A DNA stretch of 64,000 nt from GCA-003244245 sp963822695 (GTDB lineage Bacteria; Actinomycetota; Actinomycetes; Mycobacteriales; Pseudonocardiaceae). Below are positions 49,618-58,063 of this stretch, in pieces. Under the pieces are notes generated by a model. It did no database searches. It was not told where the DNA came from and saw only the letters and a list, made by a program, of their open reading frames with translations. The position numbers were made by a program, and so were the translations under genes. Where the stretch lies: assembly GCA_963822695.1 (NCBI GenBank), contig CAWGJH010000002.1:62001-126000 (forward strand). The letters are read 5' to 3'. Numbering within the stretch: position 1 is the first letter of the stretch; every line of letters begins with the position of its first letter.

Positions 49618-50430
49618 GTGACCCAAACCAGGGATCCGAACACTGTCCGCATCGGGCTGCCCGGTGTGCTGTGGCTGCCTGCGCTGGTGGCTCTCGCGCT
49701 GATCGTGCTGCCGGTGATCGGGCTGGTCGTGCGGGCGCCGTGGTCCCGGTTCGGCCAGTTGGTCACCAGTGAATCGGCGCGCGCCGCGCTGGAGTTGTCA
49801 CTGCGCACCGCGGCGGTGTCCACCCTGCTGTGCGTCCTGTTCGGCGGGCCGCTGGCGGTGGTGCTGGCTCGCGGATCGGTCCCGGGTCTTCGGCTGCTGC
49901 GCTCGGTGGTGCTGCTTCCGCTGGTGCTGCCGCCCGTGGTCGGCGGGCTGGCGTTGCTGTACCTGCTGGGGGTCAGCGGGTTCGCTGGGTATGCCCTGGA
50001 CGTGGCGTTCGGCGTGCGCGTCCCGTTCACCACCACGGCGGTGATCCTGGCGCAGACATTCGTGGCGATGCCGTTCCTGGTGGTGAGTCTGGAGGGGGCG
50101 CTGCGTACCGGCGGGGAGCGGTACGAGGTGATCGCGGCGACCCTCGGCGCGCCACCGTGGACGGTGTTCCGCCGGATCACCGTCCCGCTGGTGCTGCCCG
50201 GCCTCGGCTCCGGCATGGTGCTCAGCTTCGCTCGCTGCCTGGGCGAGTTCGGGGCCACCATCGCCTTCGCGGGCAGCCTGCAGGGGGTGACCAGGACGCT
50301 GCCGCTGGAGGTGTACCTCAGGGAGGAGGTTGACGCCGACGGGGCGATCGCGCTGTCACTGGTGCTCGTGGTGGTGGCGATCGTGGTGATCGCGGTGGCC
50401 CGGCCGCGCTCGGCGGAGGGCGTGGGATGA
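49618..50430 (+). CDS. modB: molybdate ABC transporter permease
   Basis: 270 aa from GTG 49618. Six membrane segments and the permease EAA loop (EGALRTGGERYEVIAATLGAPPWTVFRRITVPLVLPGLGSG) are visible. The motif SFARCLGEFGATIAFAGSL is typical of ModB. It forms the channel for molybdate with ModC. Its stop overlaps the modC start (ATGA). Confidence 0.95.
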   Translation: MTQTRDPNTVRIGLPGVLWLPALVALALIVLPVIGLVVRAPWSRFGQLVTSESARAALELSLRTAAVSTLLCVLFGGPLAVVLARGSVPGLRLLRSVVLLPLVLPPVVGGLALLYLLGVSGFAGYALDVAFGVRVPFTTTAVILAQTFVAMPFLVVSLEGALRTGGERYEVIAATLGAPPWTVFRRITVPLVLPGLGSGMVLSFARCLGEFGATIAFAGSLQGVTRTLPLEVYLREEVDADGAIALSLVLVVVAIVVIAVARPRSAEGVG

Positions 50431-51488
50431 GCGCGGGGTTGCACGTCGAGGTCGTCGTGCGCCGCGGCGACTTCGCGCTGGACGTGACGATGCACGTGGT
50501 GCCGGGCGAGGTGGTCGCGCTGCTGGGACGCAACGGGTCTGGCAAGTCCACCCTGCTCGCCGCGGTCGCCGGCCTGCTGCGCCCGGATACCGGACGGATC
50601 GTGCTGGATGGCCGGGTGCTCACCGACACCGCGGCCGGGGTGGCGCTGCCGCCGCATCGCAGGCGCATCGGCTTGCTAGCTCAGCAGCCGCTGCTGTTCC
50701 CCCACCTGTCGGTGCTGGACAACGTCGCGTTCGCGCCACGTGCCGCCGGTACCCGCCGGTGGGCAGCCCGGGAGGTGGCGCTGCGGCACCTCACCGAGGT
50801 GGATGCGGCGGAGTTCGCGTGGCGCCGTCCCGGGCGCCTGTCCGGCGGGCAGGCTCAGCGGATCGCGCTGGCTCGAGCGCTGGCCTCGGACCCCGATCTG
50901 TGGTTGCTGGACGAGCCGTTGTCCGCGGTGGATGTGGAGTTCGCCTCCGCGTTGCGGTCACTGCTGCACACGGTGCTGGCTGGCCGGCTCGCCCTCATCG
51001 TGACCCACCAGATGATCGACGCGCTGGTGCTCGCGGACCGGGTGGTGGTGCTCGACGGTGGCCGGGTGGTGGAGCAGGGTCCGACGCGCGAGGTGCTCAT
51101 CCGGCCGCGCAGCGCATTCGCCGCGCGGCTAGCCGGACTGAACCTGGTGTCCGGTACCGCGACGGTCGGCGGGTTACGGGCCGACGACGGCACCGAACTG
51201 TCCGGCCTGACCGAATCGACGGTTCCGGGCGCCTCGGCGGTCGCCGTGTTCACCCCTGCCGCGGTGGCGGTCTATGTCGATCCGCCCAAGGGCAGCCCGC
51301 GCAATGTGGTCCACGACCGAGTCGCGGCCCTGGAGCCCAACGGCACGCTGGTCCGGGTGCGCGGCGTGGGTGGGCTGGCAGCGGACATCACGCCGGCCGC
51401 CGCCGTGGAGCTGGGCCTGCACACCAGAGCCGACGTATGGCTCGTCGTCAAAGCCGCCGAAGTCGCCGTCTACCCCACGCGCGCCTGA
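50427..51488 (+). CDS. modC: molybdate ABC transporter ATP-binding protein
   Basis: 353 aa. Walker A LLGRNGSGKSTLL, Q-loop LLAQQPLLFP, signature RLSGGQAQRIALARALA, Walker B LWLLDEPLSAVD, and switch His VTHQ. A C-terminal TOBE-like region follows from about residue 255. It energises ModB. The C-terminal stop codon lies in a short tandem duplication (GCGCGCCTGACCCGTCTC, twice at about 51479-51515). Confidence 0.95.
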   Translation: MSAGLHVEVVVRRGDFALDVTMHVVPGEVVALLGRNGSGKSTLLAAVAGLLRPDTGRIVLDGRVLTDTAAGVALPPHRRRIGLLAQQPLLFPHLSVLDNVAFAPRAAGTRRWAAREVALRHLTEVDAAEFAWRRPGRLSGGQAQRIALARALASDPDLWLLDEPLSAVDVEFASALRSLLHTVLAGRLALIVTHQMIDALVLADRVVVLDGGRVVEQGPTREVLIRPRSAFAARLAGLNLVSGTATVGGLRADDGTELSGLTESTVPGASAVAVFTPAAVAVYVDPPKGSPRNVVHDRVAALEPNGTLVRVRGVGGLAADITPAAAVELGLHTRADVWLVVKAAEVAVYPTRA

Positions 51489-51510
51489 CCCGTCTCCGCG
51501 CGCCTGACCC

Positions 51511-51575
51511 GTCTCATGGATGCTTGTGCCCCTTTTCACCCGCCCGTACACCGTCTCATGGATGCTTGTGCACCT
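51511..51575 (+). repeat. paired 23-bp repeats, left side (inverted relative to 52529-52593)
   Basis: GTCTCATGGATGCTTGTGCMC occurs at 51511-51531 and 51553-51573. The reverse complements are at 52529-52551 and 52571-52593. Together they bracket the endonuclease-like gene. Confidence 0.88.
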
Positions 51576-51636
51576 CCAACCCGGGCTGTGGATGGACGTT
51601 GGACAGGCGGCTTGTGGTGGTGCAGGGTGCGCAACT

Positions 51637-52515
51637 GTGGGTAATCAACGGGAGACCAGCGGGCTGAGCGGAGCGTTTCGCGGTTCAGCGGCCGTCGCGG
51701 CGGGTCTCGTCACGCGCGGGCAGCTGGTTCCTCCGCGATACCGGCGAGTGTTTCGAGACGTCTACGTGCCTGCGGCCACGGCCTTGACACATGAACTGCG
51801 CTGCGAGTGCGCCGCGCTAACCCTGCCGGCCGACGTGGTGATCACTGGTCGGTCGGCGGCTACGCTGCACGGCGTCCAGCTCGCATTGCCCGACGATCCG
51901 GTCGAGGTGCTCGCCGGCCTCCAGACGCGGTTGTTTCGCCGGGCGGGAGTGGACCTGCGGCGCTGCGAGGTGCGGGCCGACGAGGCGCAGCCGTGGTCGC
52001 GGATCCGCCTGGCGACCCGCCGCCGCACCGCCTTCGACTTGCTGCTCGACCGCCCGCTTCCGGACACGGTGGCCGATCTGGATGCCGTGCTGAGGGCAGG
52101 CCTCGTCGGGCGATCAGAGATGGAGCTGTTCGTGGCGGGTCGGCATGACCGCGGCATCGTGCAGGCGCGGCGCGCACTGGAGCTCGCTGATCCGAGGGCG
52201 CAATCGCGGCCCGAATCCCGGCTCCGAGTACACCTGGTACTCGACGGGCTGAGCCCGGAGGTGCAGTTCCGGGTGTATCACGCCGGTCGATGGGTGGCTA
52301 CCGTCGATCTCGCTTTCCCGCGCCATCGGCTCGCCGTCGAGTATGACGGGGTGTGGCACGGCGCGCCGCTGCAGGTCGGATCGGACCGGGAACGACTTAA
52401 CCGGCTGCACGCCGCGGGCTGGGAGGTCGTCTTTGTCACCCGGGAGCACCTGCGCGATCCGCACCGGGTGATCTGCACAGTCCGGGCCGCGCTGCAGGCA
52501 CGCCATGCTGCGTGA
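51637..52515 (+). CDS. AbiEi-like / DUF559 endonuclease-fold protein
   Basis: 292 aa from GTG 51637 (the frame is open from 51520 but that part is repeat sequence). The N-terminal half resembles the AbiEi/type IV antitoxin winged helix (AAGLVTRGQLVPPRYRRVFRDVYVPAATALTH). The C-terminal part is a DUF559/Vsr-like nuclease fold (WVATVDLAFPRHRLAVEYDGVWHG, then RLNRLHAAGWEVVFVTREHLRDP), with acidic residues D and E of the core. Such genes are frequent and variable in Pseudonocardiales and Frankia. It lies between inverted repeats, suggesting movement as a cassette. A defence role is inference. Confidence 0.7.
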   Translation: MGNQRETSGLSGAFRGSAAVAAGLVTRGQLVPPRYRRVFRDVYVPAATALTHELRCECAALTLPADVVITGRSAATLHGVQLALPDDPVEVLAGLQTRLFRRAGVDLRRCEVRADEAQPWSRIRLATRRRTAFDLLLDRPLPDTVADLDAVLRAGLVGRSEMELFVAGRHDRGIVQARRALELADPRAQSRPESRLRVHLVLDGLSPEVQFRVYHAGRWVATVDLAFPRHRLAVEYDGVWHGAPLQVGSDRERLNRLHAAGWEVVFVTREHLRDPHRVICTVRAALQARHAA

Positions 52516-52528
52516 CAACCGGGTCGGA

Positions 52529-52593
52529 AGGTGCACAAGTATCCATGAGACCGTGCGAGAGCGGGTGGGAAGGTGCACAAGCATCCATGAGAC
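52529..52593 (-). repeat. paired 23-bp repeats, right side
   Basis: AGGTGCACAAGYATCCATGA, followed by GAC, occurs at 52529-52551 and 52571-52593, inverted with respect to 51511-51575. The second copy supplies the ATG (52587) used here as the start of the acyl-CoA ligase gene. Confidence 0.88.
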
Positions 52594-54251
52594 GGTGGGC
52601 GCCGGTGATTGCTTCGTATGCGTCGGGAGTTTCGGACGTCTCGCTGTTGGGGGAGACGGTGGGGGACAACTTTGACCGGACGGTTGCGCGGTGCGGTGGG
52701 CGGGAGGCGCTGGTCGATTGCCCGAGCGGGCGCCGTTGGACCTACTCTCAGGTGCGCGCCGAGGTCGACGCGATGGCACACGGGCTGCTGGCCGCCGGGA
52801 TCGGCAAGGGCGACCGGGTCGGCATCTGGGCACCGAACTGCCCGGAGTGGCTGTTCACCCAGTACTCCACCGCGAAGATCGGCGCGATCCTGGTCACCAT
52901 TAATCCCGCATACCGGACCAGCGAACTGGAATACGTGCTCACGGCGGCCGGGATCCGGCTCCTGGTCGCCGCGGAGTCGTTCAAGACCTCCGACTATGCC
53001 GCGATGATCGCGCAAGTGCGACCCCGCTGCACCACGCTGGAGCGGGTGGTGCTGATCGGGTCCTCCGAGTGGGATGCGCTACCGGTGCGGGGCGGTGCCG
53101 CGTCGCTGCTCGCCAGCAAGCAGGCGGCGCTGTCCCCCGACGACCCGATCAACATCCAGTACACCTCGGGCACCACCGGCTTTCCCAAGGGCGCCACGCT
53201 GTCGCATCACAACATCCTCAACAACGGCTACTTCGTTGGTGAGCTGTGCGGCTACACCGAGGCGGACCGGATCTGCCTGCCGGTGCCGCTGTACCACTGT
53301 TTCGGCATGGTGATGGGCAACCTGGCCGCCACCTCGCACGGCGCCTGCCTGGTGTACCCGGCGCCGTCGTTCGAACCGGCGGCGACCCTGTCGGCGCTCG
53401 CGCGGGAGCGGTGCACCTCGTTGTACGGGGTGCCCACGATGTTCATCGCCATGCTGGCCCACATGAGTTCGGCCCACATGACCGCAACCGACCTGTCGTC
53501 GTTGCGGACCGGGATCGTGGCGGGCTCGCCGTGCCCGGTGGAGGTGATGAAGCAAGTCGTCGAGCGGATGGGCATGACCGAGGTGACCATCTGCTATGGA
53601 ATGACCGAGACCTCCCCGGTGTCCACTCAGACCCGGGCGGACGACACGCTGGACCGCCGGGTGTCCACGGTCGGCCGGGTGCACCCGCATCTCGAGGTGA
53701 AGATCGTCGACCCGGACACCGGCATGACGGTGCCGCGGGGGACCCCGGGCGAGCTGTGTACCCGCGGGTACTCGGTCATGCTTGGCTACTGGGGGCAACC
53801 CGACAAGACCGCCGAGGTGATCGACCAGGCTCGCTGGATGCACACCGGGGACGTCGCGGTGATGGATCCCGAGGGCTACCTCACCATCACCGGGCGGATC
53901 AAGGACATGGTCATCCGTGGCGGCGAGAACGTCTACCCACGGGAGGTCGAGGAATTCCTCTACACTCACCCGGATATCCTGGACGCGCAGGTGATCGGTG
54001 TGCCCGACGCGCGCTACGGTGAGGAGCTGTGCGCCTGGGTGCGGCTGCGGCCGGGTGCGCCCGAGCTCACCGCCGAGGCCCTGCGGGACTACGCTGCCGG
54101 CAAGCTGGCGGGTTACAAGATCCCTCGGTACGTGCACGTGGTAGAGGAGTTCCCGATGACCGTCACCGGCAAGGTCCGCAAGGTGGAGATGCGCGAGCGT
54201 TCCGTGGAGTTGCTCGGGCTGGGCGACGTCGCCGCCACGAAGTACGCCTGA
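52587..54251 (+). CDS. long-chain fatty-acid--CoA ligase (AMP-binding)
   Basis: 554 aa from ATG 52587; GTG 52512 would add 25 residues translated from the repeats (EGAQVSMRPC... EGAQASM). The family N-terminus is close to SYASGVSDVSLLGETVGDNFDRTVARCGG, so even 52608 could be the real beginning. Motifs: YTSGTTGFPKGATLSHHN, YGMTETSPVS, GYSVMLGYWGQPDKTAEVI, YLTITGRIKDMVIRGGENVYPREVEEFL, and Lys of VTGKVRKVEM. It activates fatty acids through acyl-adenylate. Chain length cannot be told. Confidence 0.92.
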   Translation: MRRWAPVIASYASGVSDVSLLGETVGDNFDRTVARCGGREALVDCPSGRRWTYSQVRAEVDAMAHGLLAAGIGKGDRVGIWAPNCPEWLFTQYSTAKIGAILVTINPAYRTSELEYVLTAAGIRLLVAAESFKTSDYAAMIAQVRPRCTTLERVVLIGSSEWDALPVRGGAASLLASKQAALSPDDPINIQYTSGTTGFPKGATLSHHNILNNGYFVGELCGYTEADRICLPVPLYHCFGMVMGNLAATSHGACLVYPAPSFEPAATLSALARERCTSLYGVPTMFIAMLAHMSSAHMTATDLSSLRTGIVAGSPCPVEVMKQVVERMGMTEVTICYGMTETSPVSTQTRADDTLDRRVSTVGRVHPHLEVKIVDPDTGMTVPRGTPGELCTRGYSVMLGYWGQPDKTAEVIDQARWMHTGDVAVMDPEGYLTITGRIKDMVIRGGENVYPREVEEFLYTHPDILDAQVIGVPDARYGEELCAWVRLRPGAPELTAEALRDYAAGKLAGYKIPRYVHVVEEFPMTVTGKVRKVEMRERSVELLGLGDVAATKYA

Positions 54252-54416
54252 GGTGTTGATACCCATGTCGTGGGAAGCGCCCGAAAGGCGCCCGAAAAGC
54301 GGCCAGAAGTCGTAAGCTGGGGCGCACGCGTCCCGGGTGCGTTCGGGGCGCGTTCGTCTTGCTGGTCGCGCATCCCCAGCAGGCAGGCGGTACTCCACGA
54401 GGGAACGGTGAGGTCA

Positions 54417-54803
54417 GTGCCGACCGGCAAGGTCAAGTGGTACGACGCGGGCAAGGGCTTCGGTTTCGTCACGCAGGACGGGGGTACCGACGTCTACGTG
54501 CGGGCCAACGCCCTCCCTACTGGGGTGACCGATCTCAAGACCGGCCAGCGGGTGGAGTTCGGGGTGGCGGACGGGCGGCGAGGCCCGCAGGCCTTATCGG
54601 TGCGGTTGCTGGAGCCGCCGCCGTCGGTGGTGGAGGCTCGGCGTCGGCCGGCCGAGGAACTGCACGGCTTGATCGACGACATGATCAAGTTGCTGGAGTC
54701 GCGGGTCCAGCCCGACCTGCGCCGCGGCCGCTATCCCGACCGTCGCACCACCAAGCGGATCGGGGAGTTGGTGCGGGCCGTCGCCCATGAGCTGGATCCC
54801 TGA
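54417..54803 (+). CDS. cold-shock-domain protein with C-terminal extension
   Basis: 128 aa from GTG 54417. Residues 1-65 are a CSD with both RNP motifs (GKVKWYDAGKGFGFVTQDGG and DVYVRANAL). Residues 66-128 form a charged helical extension (EELHGLIDDMIKLLESRVQPDLRRGRYPDRR). This long form is usual in Actinobacteria and corresponds in position to Rv0871. It binds single-stranded nucleic acid. Confidence 0.9.
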   Translation: MPTGKVKWYDAGKGFGFVTQDGGTDVYVRANALPTGVTDLKTGQRVEFGVADGRRGPQALSVRLLEPPPSVVEARRRPAEELHGLIDDMIKLLESRVQPDLRRGRYPDRRTTKRIGELVRAVAHELDP

Positions 54804-54824
54804 CTGGCTCTGCGCCCCGGCCCG

Positions 54825-56408
54825 TCAGAGCTCGTGGCCCACCCGGCGGGTGGCCGGGTGCTGGCGAGGCGGGGAGCCCGTGCCGAAGCCGGGAATCAGC
54901 GACGATCCGCGTCCGGTCAACTCGGTCTGGATCAGTCCCAGGCCCAGCATCGCTGAGACCGAGGCGAAGCCGACCCAGTAGGTGGGTGGCAGCAGCACGC
55001 CCAGCGCACCGCCCATCACCCAGGCCGTCTGAAGCACGGTTTCCGACCGCCCGAACGCCGAGGCGCGGGACGCCTCCGGCACGCCGCGCTGGATCACCGC
55101 GTCCAGGCAGACCTTGGCCACCGCGCTGCCCGTCGCCGCCACCAGGGCGGTGACCGCCGCGATGGCGATGCTCTGCACCAGCGCGGTGAGCACCGCCATG
55201 GTGAGCCCAGCGGCCACGCATCCGACGATTGCCTGCTTGGGCTTGCCGAAGTGCATCCGCGCCCCGACCGCGTTGCCCAGGAAGCTGCCCGCCCCGGCCG
55301 CCGCACCGACCACGCCGAGCAGCACCAACTGCCGTCCTGGTGAGCCCTCGGTCTGGGCCTTCACCACGAACGCCACGAACAGCGTGAGGAACCCGGTGAG
55401 CACTCGCGCGGTCCCGTTTCCCCACAGCGCGACGACCACGTGGCGACCCATCGGTTGGCGGCGCCGCGTGGCGCCGAGTGCGTCGGTGGCCTCGTTCCGC
55501 AGCGAGGCCGGAACCTCGCCCTCGGTCACCTCCACCCAGGACGGGATGCGCAGGCACAGGGCCGCTCCCGTCAGGCAGATGACCGCGGTGAACAGCAGCG
55601 CTCCCGGTGATCCGGTCAGCGCCGCTACCCCGGCGGCGACCGCACCGGCCAGCCCCCCGGCGACCAGCCCGAACACGGTGAGCCGCGAGTTGGTCTTCAC
55701 CAGAGTGATCCCCGGCGGGAGCACCCGGGGGATGACCGCCGCCTGCAGCACCCCGTAGGACTTGGCCAGCACCATGAAACCGAGCGCCGCTGGGTACAGC
55801 AGCCAGTCGTGGACGTGCGCCGCCATCACGATCAGCAGAAAGCTGCGGCCGACGAACGACAGCGCCATCGCCACCCGCCTCCCGTGCTGCAGCCGGTCCA
55901 GGAGCGGGCCGACCACCGGGGCGACCACCGCGAACGGCGCCACCGTGATCAGCAGGTAGAGCGCCACGTTGGCCCGGCTCTGCGCGGTAGCGGCGGCGAA
56001 GAACAGCGTGTTGGCCAGTGCGACGGCGATGGCCGCGCTGCCCGCGTAGTCCATCATCGCCGCGTAGGTCAGCGAGGACAGCCCGGAGCGGCCCGCGCCA
56101 TCGGCCGTGGTGGCTCGGTGGAAGCGCCGCACGCCGCCGGAGACCAGTTGCCTGCTCCGCCACGCAGCCACCCGGGTAACGGTGATCTTGCGGGGGAACT
56201 GCGGGTCACCCGGTGCGGATTGGGGGCGGATCGGGACCGTCGGCGGTGGGTTGGCTGGTGGTGGGTTGGTCGGCGGTGGGTTGGTCGAGCCGGCACCGGC
56301 CCGGCGGTCCTCGGGTACCCAGCGCCGAGTGCGGCCTGCCTGACGGCGTCCCCGGGAGGGGGGGCGCTCAGCGCCGGATGGGGAGGCGGGCCGCTTCACG
56401 CGTTCCAT
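54825..56408 (-). CDS. MFS transporter
   Basis: 527 aa. A disordered 90-residue N-terminus, with NPPPT/NPPPA tandem repeats at about 42-57, precedes some 12 membrane segments (LTYAAMMDYAGSAAIAVALANTLFFAAATAQSRANVALYLLITVAPFAVVAPVVGPLLDR ...). The DRLQHGRR loop between segments 2 and 3 fits MFS motif A. The substrate is unknown. It is in the place of Rv0876c in M. tuberculosis, close to the cold-shock gene. Confidence 0.85.
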   Translation of the reverse strand: MERVKRPASPSGAERPPSRGRRQAGRTRRWVPEDRRAGAGSTNPPPTNPPPANPPPTVPIRPQSAPGDPQFPRKITVTRVAAWRSRQLVSGGVRRFHRATTADGAGRSGLSSLTYAAMMDYAGSAAIAVALANTLFFAAATAQSRANVALYLLITVAPFAVVAPVVGPLLDRLQHGRRVAMALSFVGRSFLLIVMAAHVHDWLLYPAALGFMVLAKSYGVLQAAVIPRVLPPGITLVKTNSRLTVFGLVAGGLAGAVAAGVAALTGSPGALLFTAVICLTGAALCLRIPSWVEVTEGEVPASLRNEATDALGATRRRQPMGRHVVVALWGNGTARVLTGFLTLFVAFVVKAQTEGSPGRQLVLLGVVGAAAGAGSFLGNAVGARMHFGKPKQAIVGCVAAGLTMAVLTALVQSIAIAAVTALVAATGSAVAKVCLDAVIQRGVPEASRASAFGRSETVLQTAWVMGGALGVLLPPTYWVGFASVSAMLGLGLIQTELTGRGSSLIPGFGTGSPPRQHPATRRVGHEL

Positions 56409-56454
56409 CCTGCACCACCGGGCGCGTCCCGGCGCTGCAGCTGAGACCCCACGA

Positions 56455-57282
56455 TCAACTCCCCGGCGCGGACGGGACGAAACGCACCCGAAACAGCAAC
56501 GGCCAGTGCTTGCCGGTGACCAGGAACTCGTCGGTGTCCGGGATCGCCGCGATGCCGTTGAGCACGTCCCCGGTGGACTGCGGCTGGGTACTGAGCAGAC
56601 CGGACGCGTCGACCACGCCGGTCACCACACCGGTGCTGGGGTTGATGCGCAGGATGCGGTCGGTCTGGAAGACATTGGCCCAGATGACGCCGCTGGCGCA
56701 CTCCAACTCGTTGAGCTGGCGCACCGGCTCGCCGTCGAGGCGGACCGCCAGTTGGCCAGACGGTGCGAACGTCACAGGGTCCCGGAAAGTCAGCCGATCC
56801 GAGCCGTCGCTCATCACCAGCCGGTGCCCGTCGTGGCACAGCCCCCAACCCTCACCGTGGTAGCTCACCTGGCGGCGCTGCGCCAACGTCGCCGGATCGC
56901 GCTCGATCGCCACCCCGTTGGTCCAGGTCAGCTGCCACAACCGAGCGTCGGTGACGGTCAGCCCCTCGCCGAACAGCGGGGCGGGCAACGTCACCTCCCG
57001 CAGCATGGCGGCGCTGGACAGTGCGGTGGCTCGCACCCGGGACTGCCCCACCAGCCCGCTGCTTTCGTAGAGCACCCCGTCGTGGATCTCCAGACCTTCG
57101 GTGTACATCGAGGTGTCGTGCGGGAGGGTGGCCAACACCTGCACGTGCAGCTGCTCTGCGGTCGAACGCCTGGTGGCGCAACCAGCCAGCATGGTGGCCG
57201 CCAGCCACACAGTTGCCAGCACCGCAATCGTCACCAGAGGGACGCCTAGCCGGGTTGTCAGCGCGGACCACTGGTGCGGCAC
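56455..57282 (-). CDS. glutaminyl-peptide cyclotransferase, lipoprotein
   Basis: 275 aa from GTG 57282 (GTG 57306 also in frame). A lipoprotein signal ends at ATMLAGC. The mature part is a beta-propeller of the bacterial glutamine cyclotransferase family: HDTSMYTEGLEIHDGVLYESSGLVGQS, LWQLTWTNGVAIERD, GEGWGLCHDGHRLVMSDGSDRLTF, ELECASGVIWANVFQTDRILRIN, and DVLNGIAAIPDTDEFLVTGKHWP. It would cyclise N-terminal Gln of exported proteins to pyroglutamate. Divergent from the DUF3027 gene with only about ten bases between starts. Confidence 0.9.
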   Translation of the reverse strand: MPHQWSALTTRLGVPLVTIAVLATVWLAATMLAGCATRRSTAEQLHVQVLATLPHDTSMYTEGLEIHDGVLYESSGLVGQSRVRATALSSAAMLREVTLPAPLFGEGLTVTDARLWQLTWTNGVAIERDPATLAQRRQVSYHGEGWGLCHDGHRLVMSDGSDRLTFRDPVTFAPSGQLAVRLDGEPVRQLNELECASGVIWANVFQTDRILRINPSTGVVTGVVDASGLLSTQPQSTGDVLNGIAAIPDTDEFLVTGKHWPLLFRVRFVPSAPGS

Positions 57283-57292
57283 AATGGGACTC

Positions 57293-58063
57293 GTGATTGC
57301 CGACACTACCGCGCCAGGCTCTAGCTGCTATGGGGACCTCTGGGACGCTGTTGAGTTGGCTCGGCAGGCGGCGCAGACCGAGGCCGGTGACCAACCGGTA
57401 GGTCGGCATGTGGAGACACAGACCGAGAACGGCGGCGCGGTCACGCACTTGTTCGAAGCTGACCTCCCCGGCTACCGCGGTTGGCGCTGGGCAGTCACGG
57501 TGGCTTCGGCGGGCCCAGCGACCCCGGTGACGGTCAGCGAGGTGGTGCTGTTGCCCGGCCCACACGCCTTGGTCGCGCCGCCCTGGTTGCCGTGGACCCA
57601 GCGGCTTCGGGCCGGTGACCTCGGGGTCGGGGACCTGCTGCCGACCGACCCGGATGACCCGCGACTGGTGCCCGGCTACCTCATCGAGGATGACCCGGCG
57701 CTGCAGCCGCTCAGCCCGGAACTCGGGCTGGGACGACTCCGGGTGCTGAGTCGTGATGCCCGTCTGGCCCTGGTACAGCGTTGGCGCGATAGTGACCGCG
57801 GCCCTGATTCGGAGATGGCCCGCGGTGCCCCCGACCGGTGTGTTACCTGCGGTTTCTACCTTCCGCTAGGTGGCCTGCTGGCGGCTGTCCTCGGCGTCTG
57901 CGGCAACGACCTGGCCCCAGCCGACGGGCAGGTGGTGCACGCCGAGTTCGGCTGTGGGGCGCATTCCGAGGTCCGGGTGGACACCAGCCCGAATGTGCCG
58001 GTGGCCGAGCTGGTCTACGACGACGCCGAGCTGGAGCTGCTGCCCCGGACACCGGTGGAGTGA
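57293..58063 (+). CDS. DUF3027 protein
   Basis: 256 aa from GTG 57293 (ATG 57284 also in frame). DUF3027 pattern: GYRGWRWAVTVASAG, VSEVVLLPGPHALVAPPWLPWTQRLRAGDLGVGDLLP, DRCVTCGFYLPLGGLLAAVLGVCGNDLAPADGQVVHAEFGCGAHSE. The C-x2-C, C and C residues could bind zinc. Cytoplasmic, function unknown, widespread in Actinobacteria. The stop overlaps the next GTG. Confidence 0.9.
   Translation: MIADTTAPGSSCYGDLWDAVELARQAAQTEAGDQPVGRHVETQTENGGAVTHLFEADLPGYRGWRWAVTVASAGPATPVTVSEVVLLPGPHALVAPPWLPWTQRLRAGDLGVGDLLPTDPDDPRLVPGYLIEDDPALQPLSPELGLGRLRVLSRDARLALVQRWRDSDRGPDSEMARGAPDRCVTCGFYLPLGGLLAAVLGVCGNDLAPADGQVVHAEFGCGAHSEVRVDTSPNVPVAELVYDDAELELLPRTPVE

Noticed and set aside
54685..56163. Long minus-strand frame rich in Gly, Arg and Ala
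   Set aside because: It lies over the MFS gene in another frame and has the composition of a GC-rich shadow frame with no domain.
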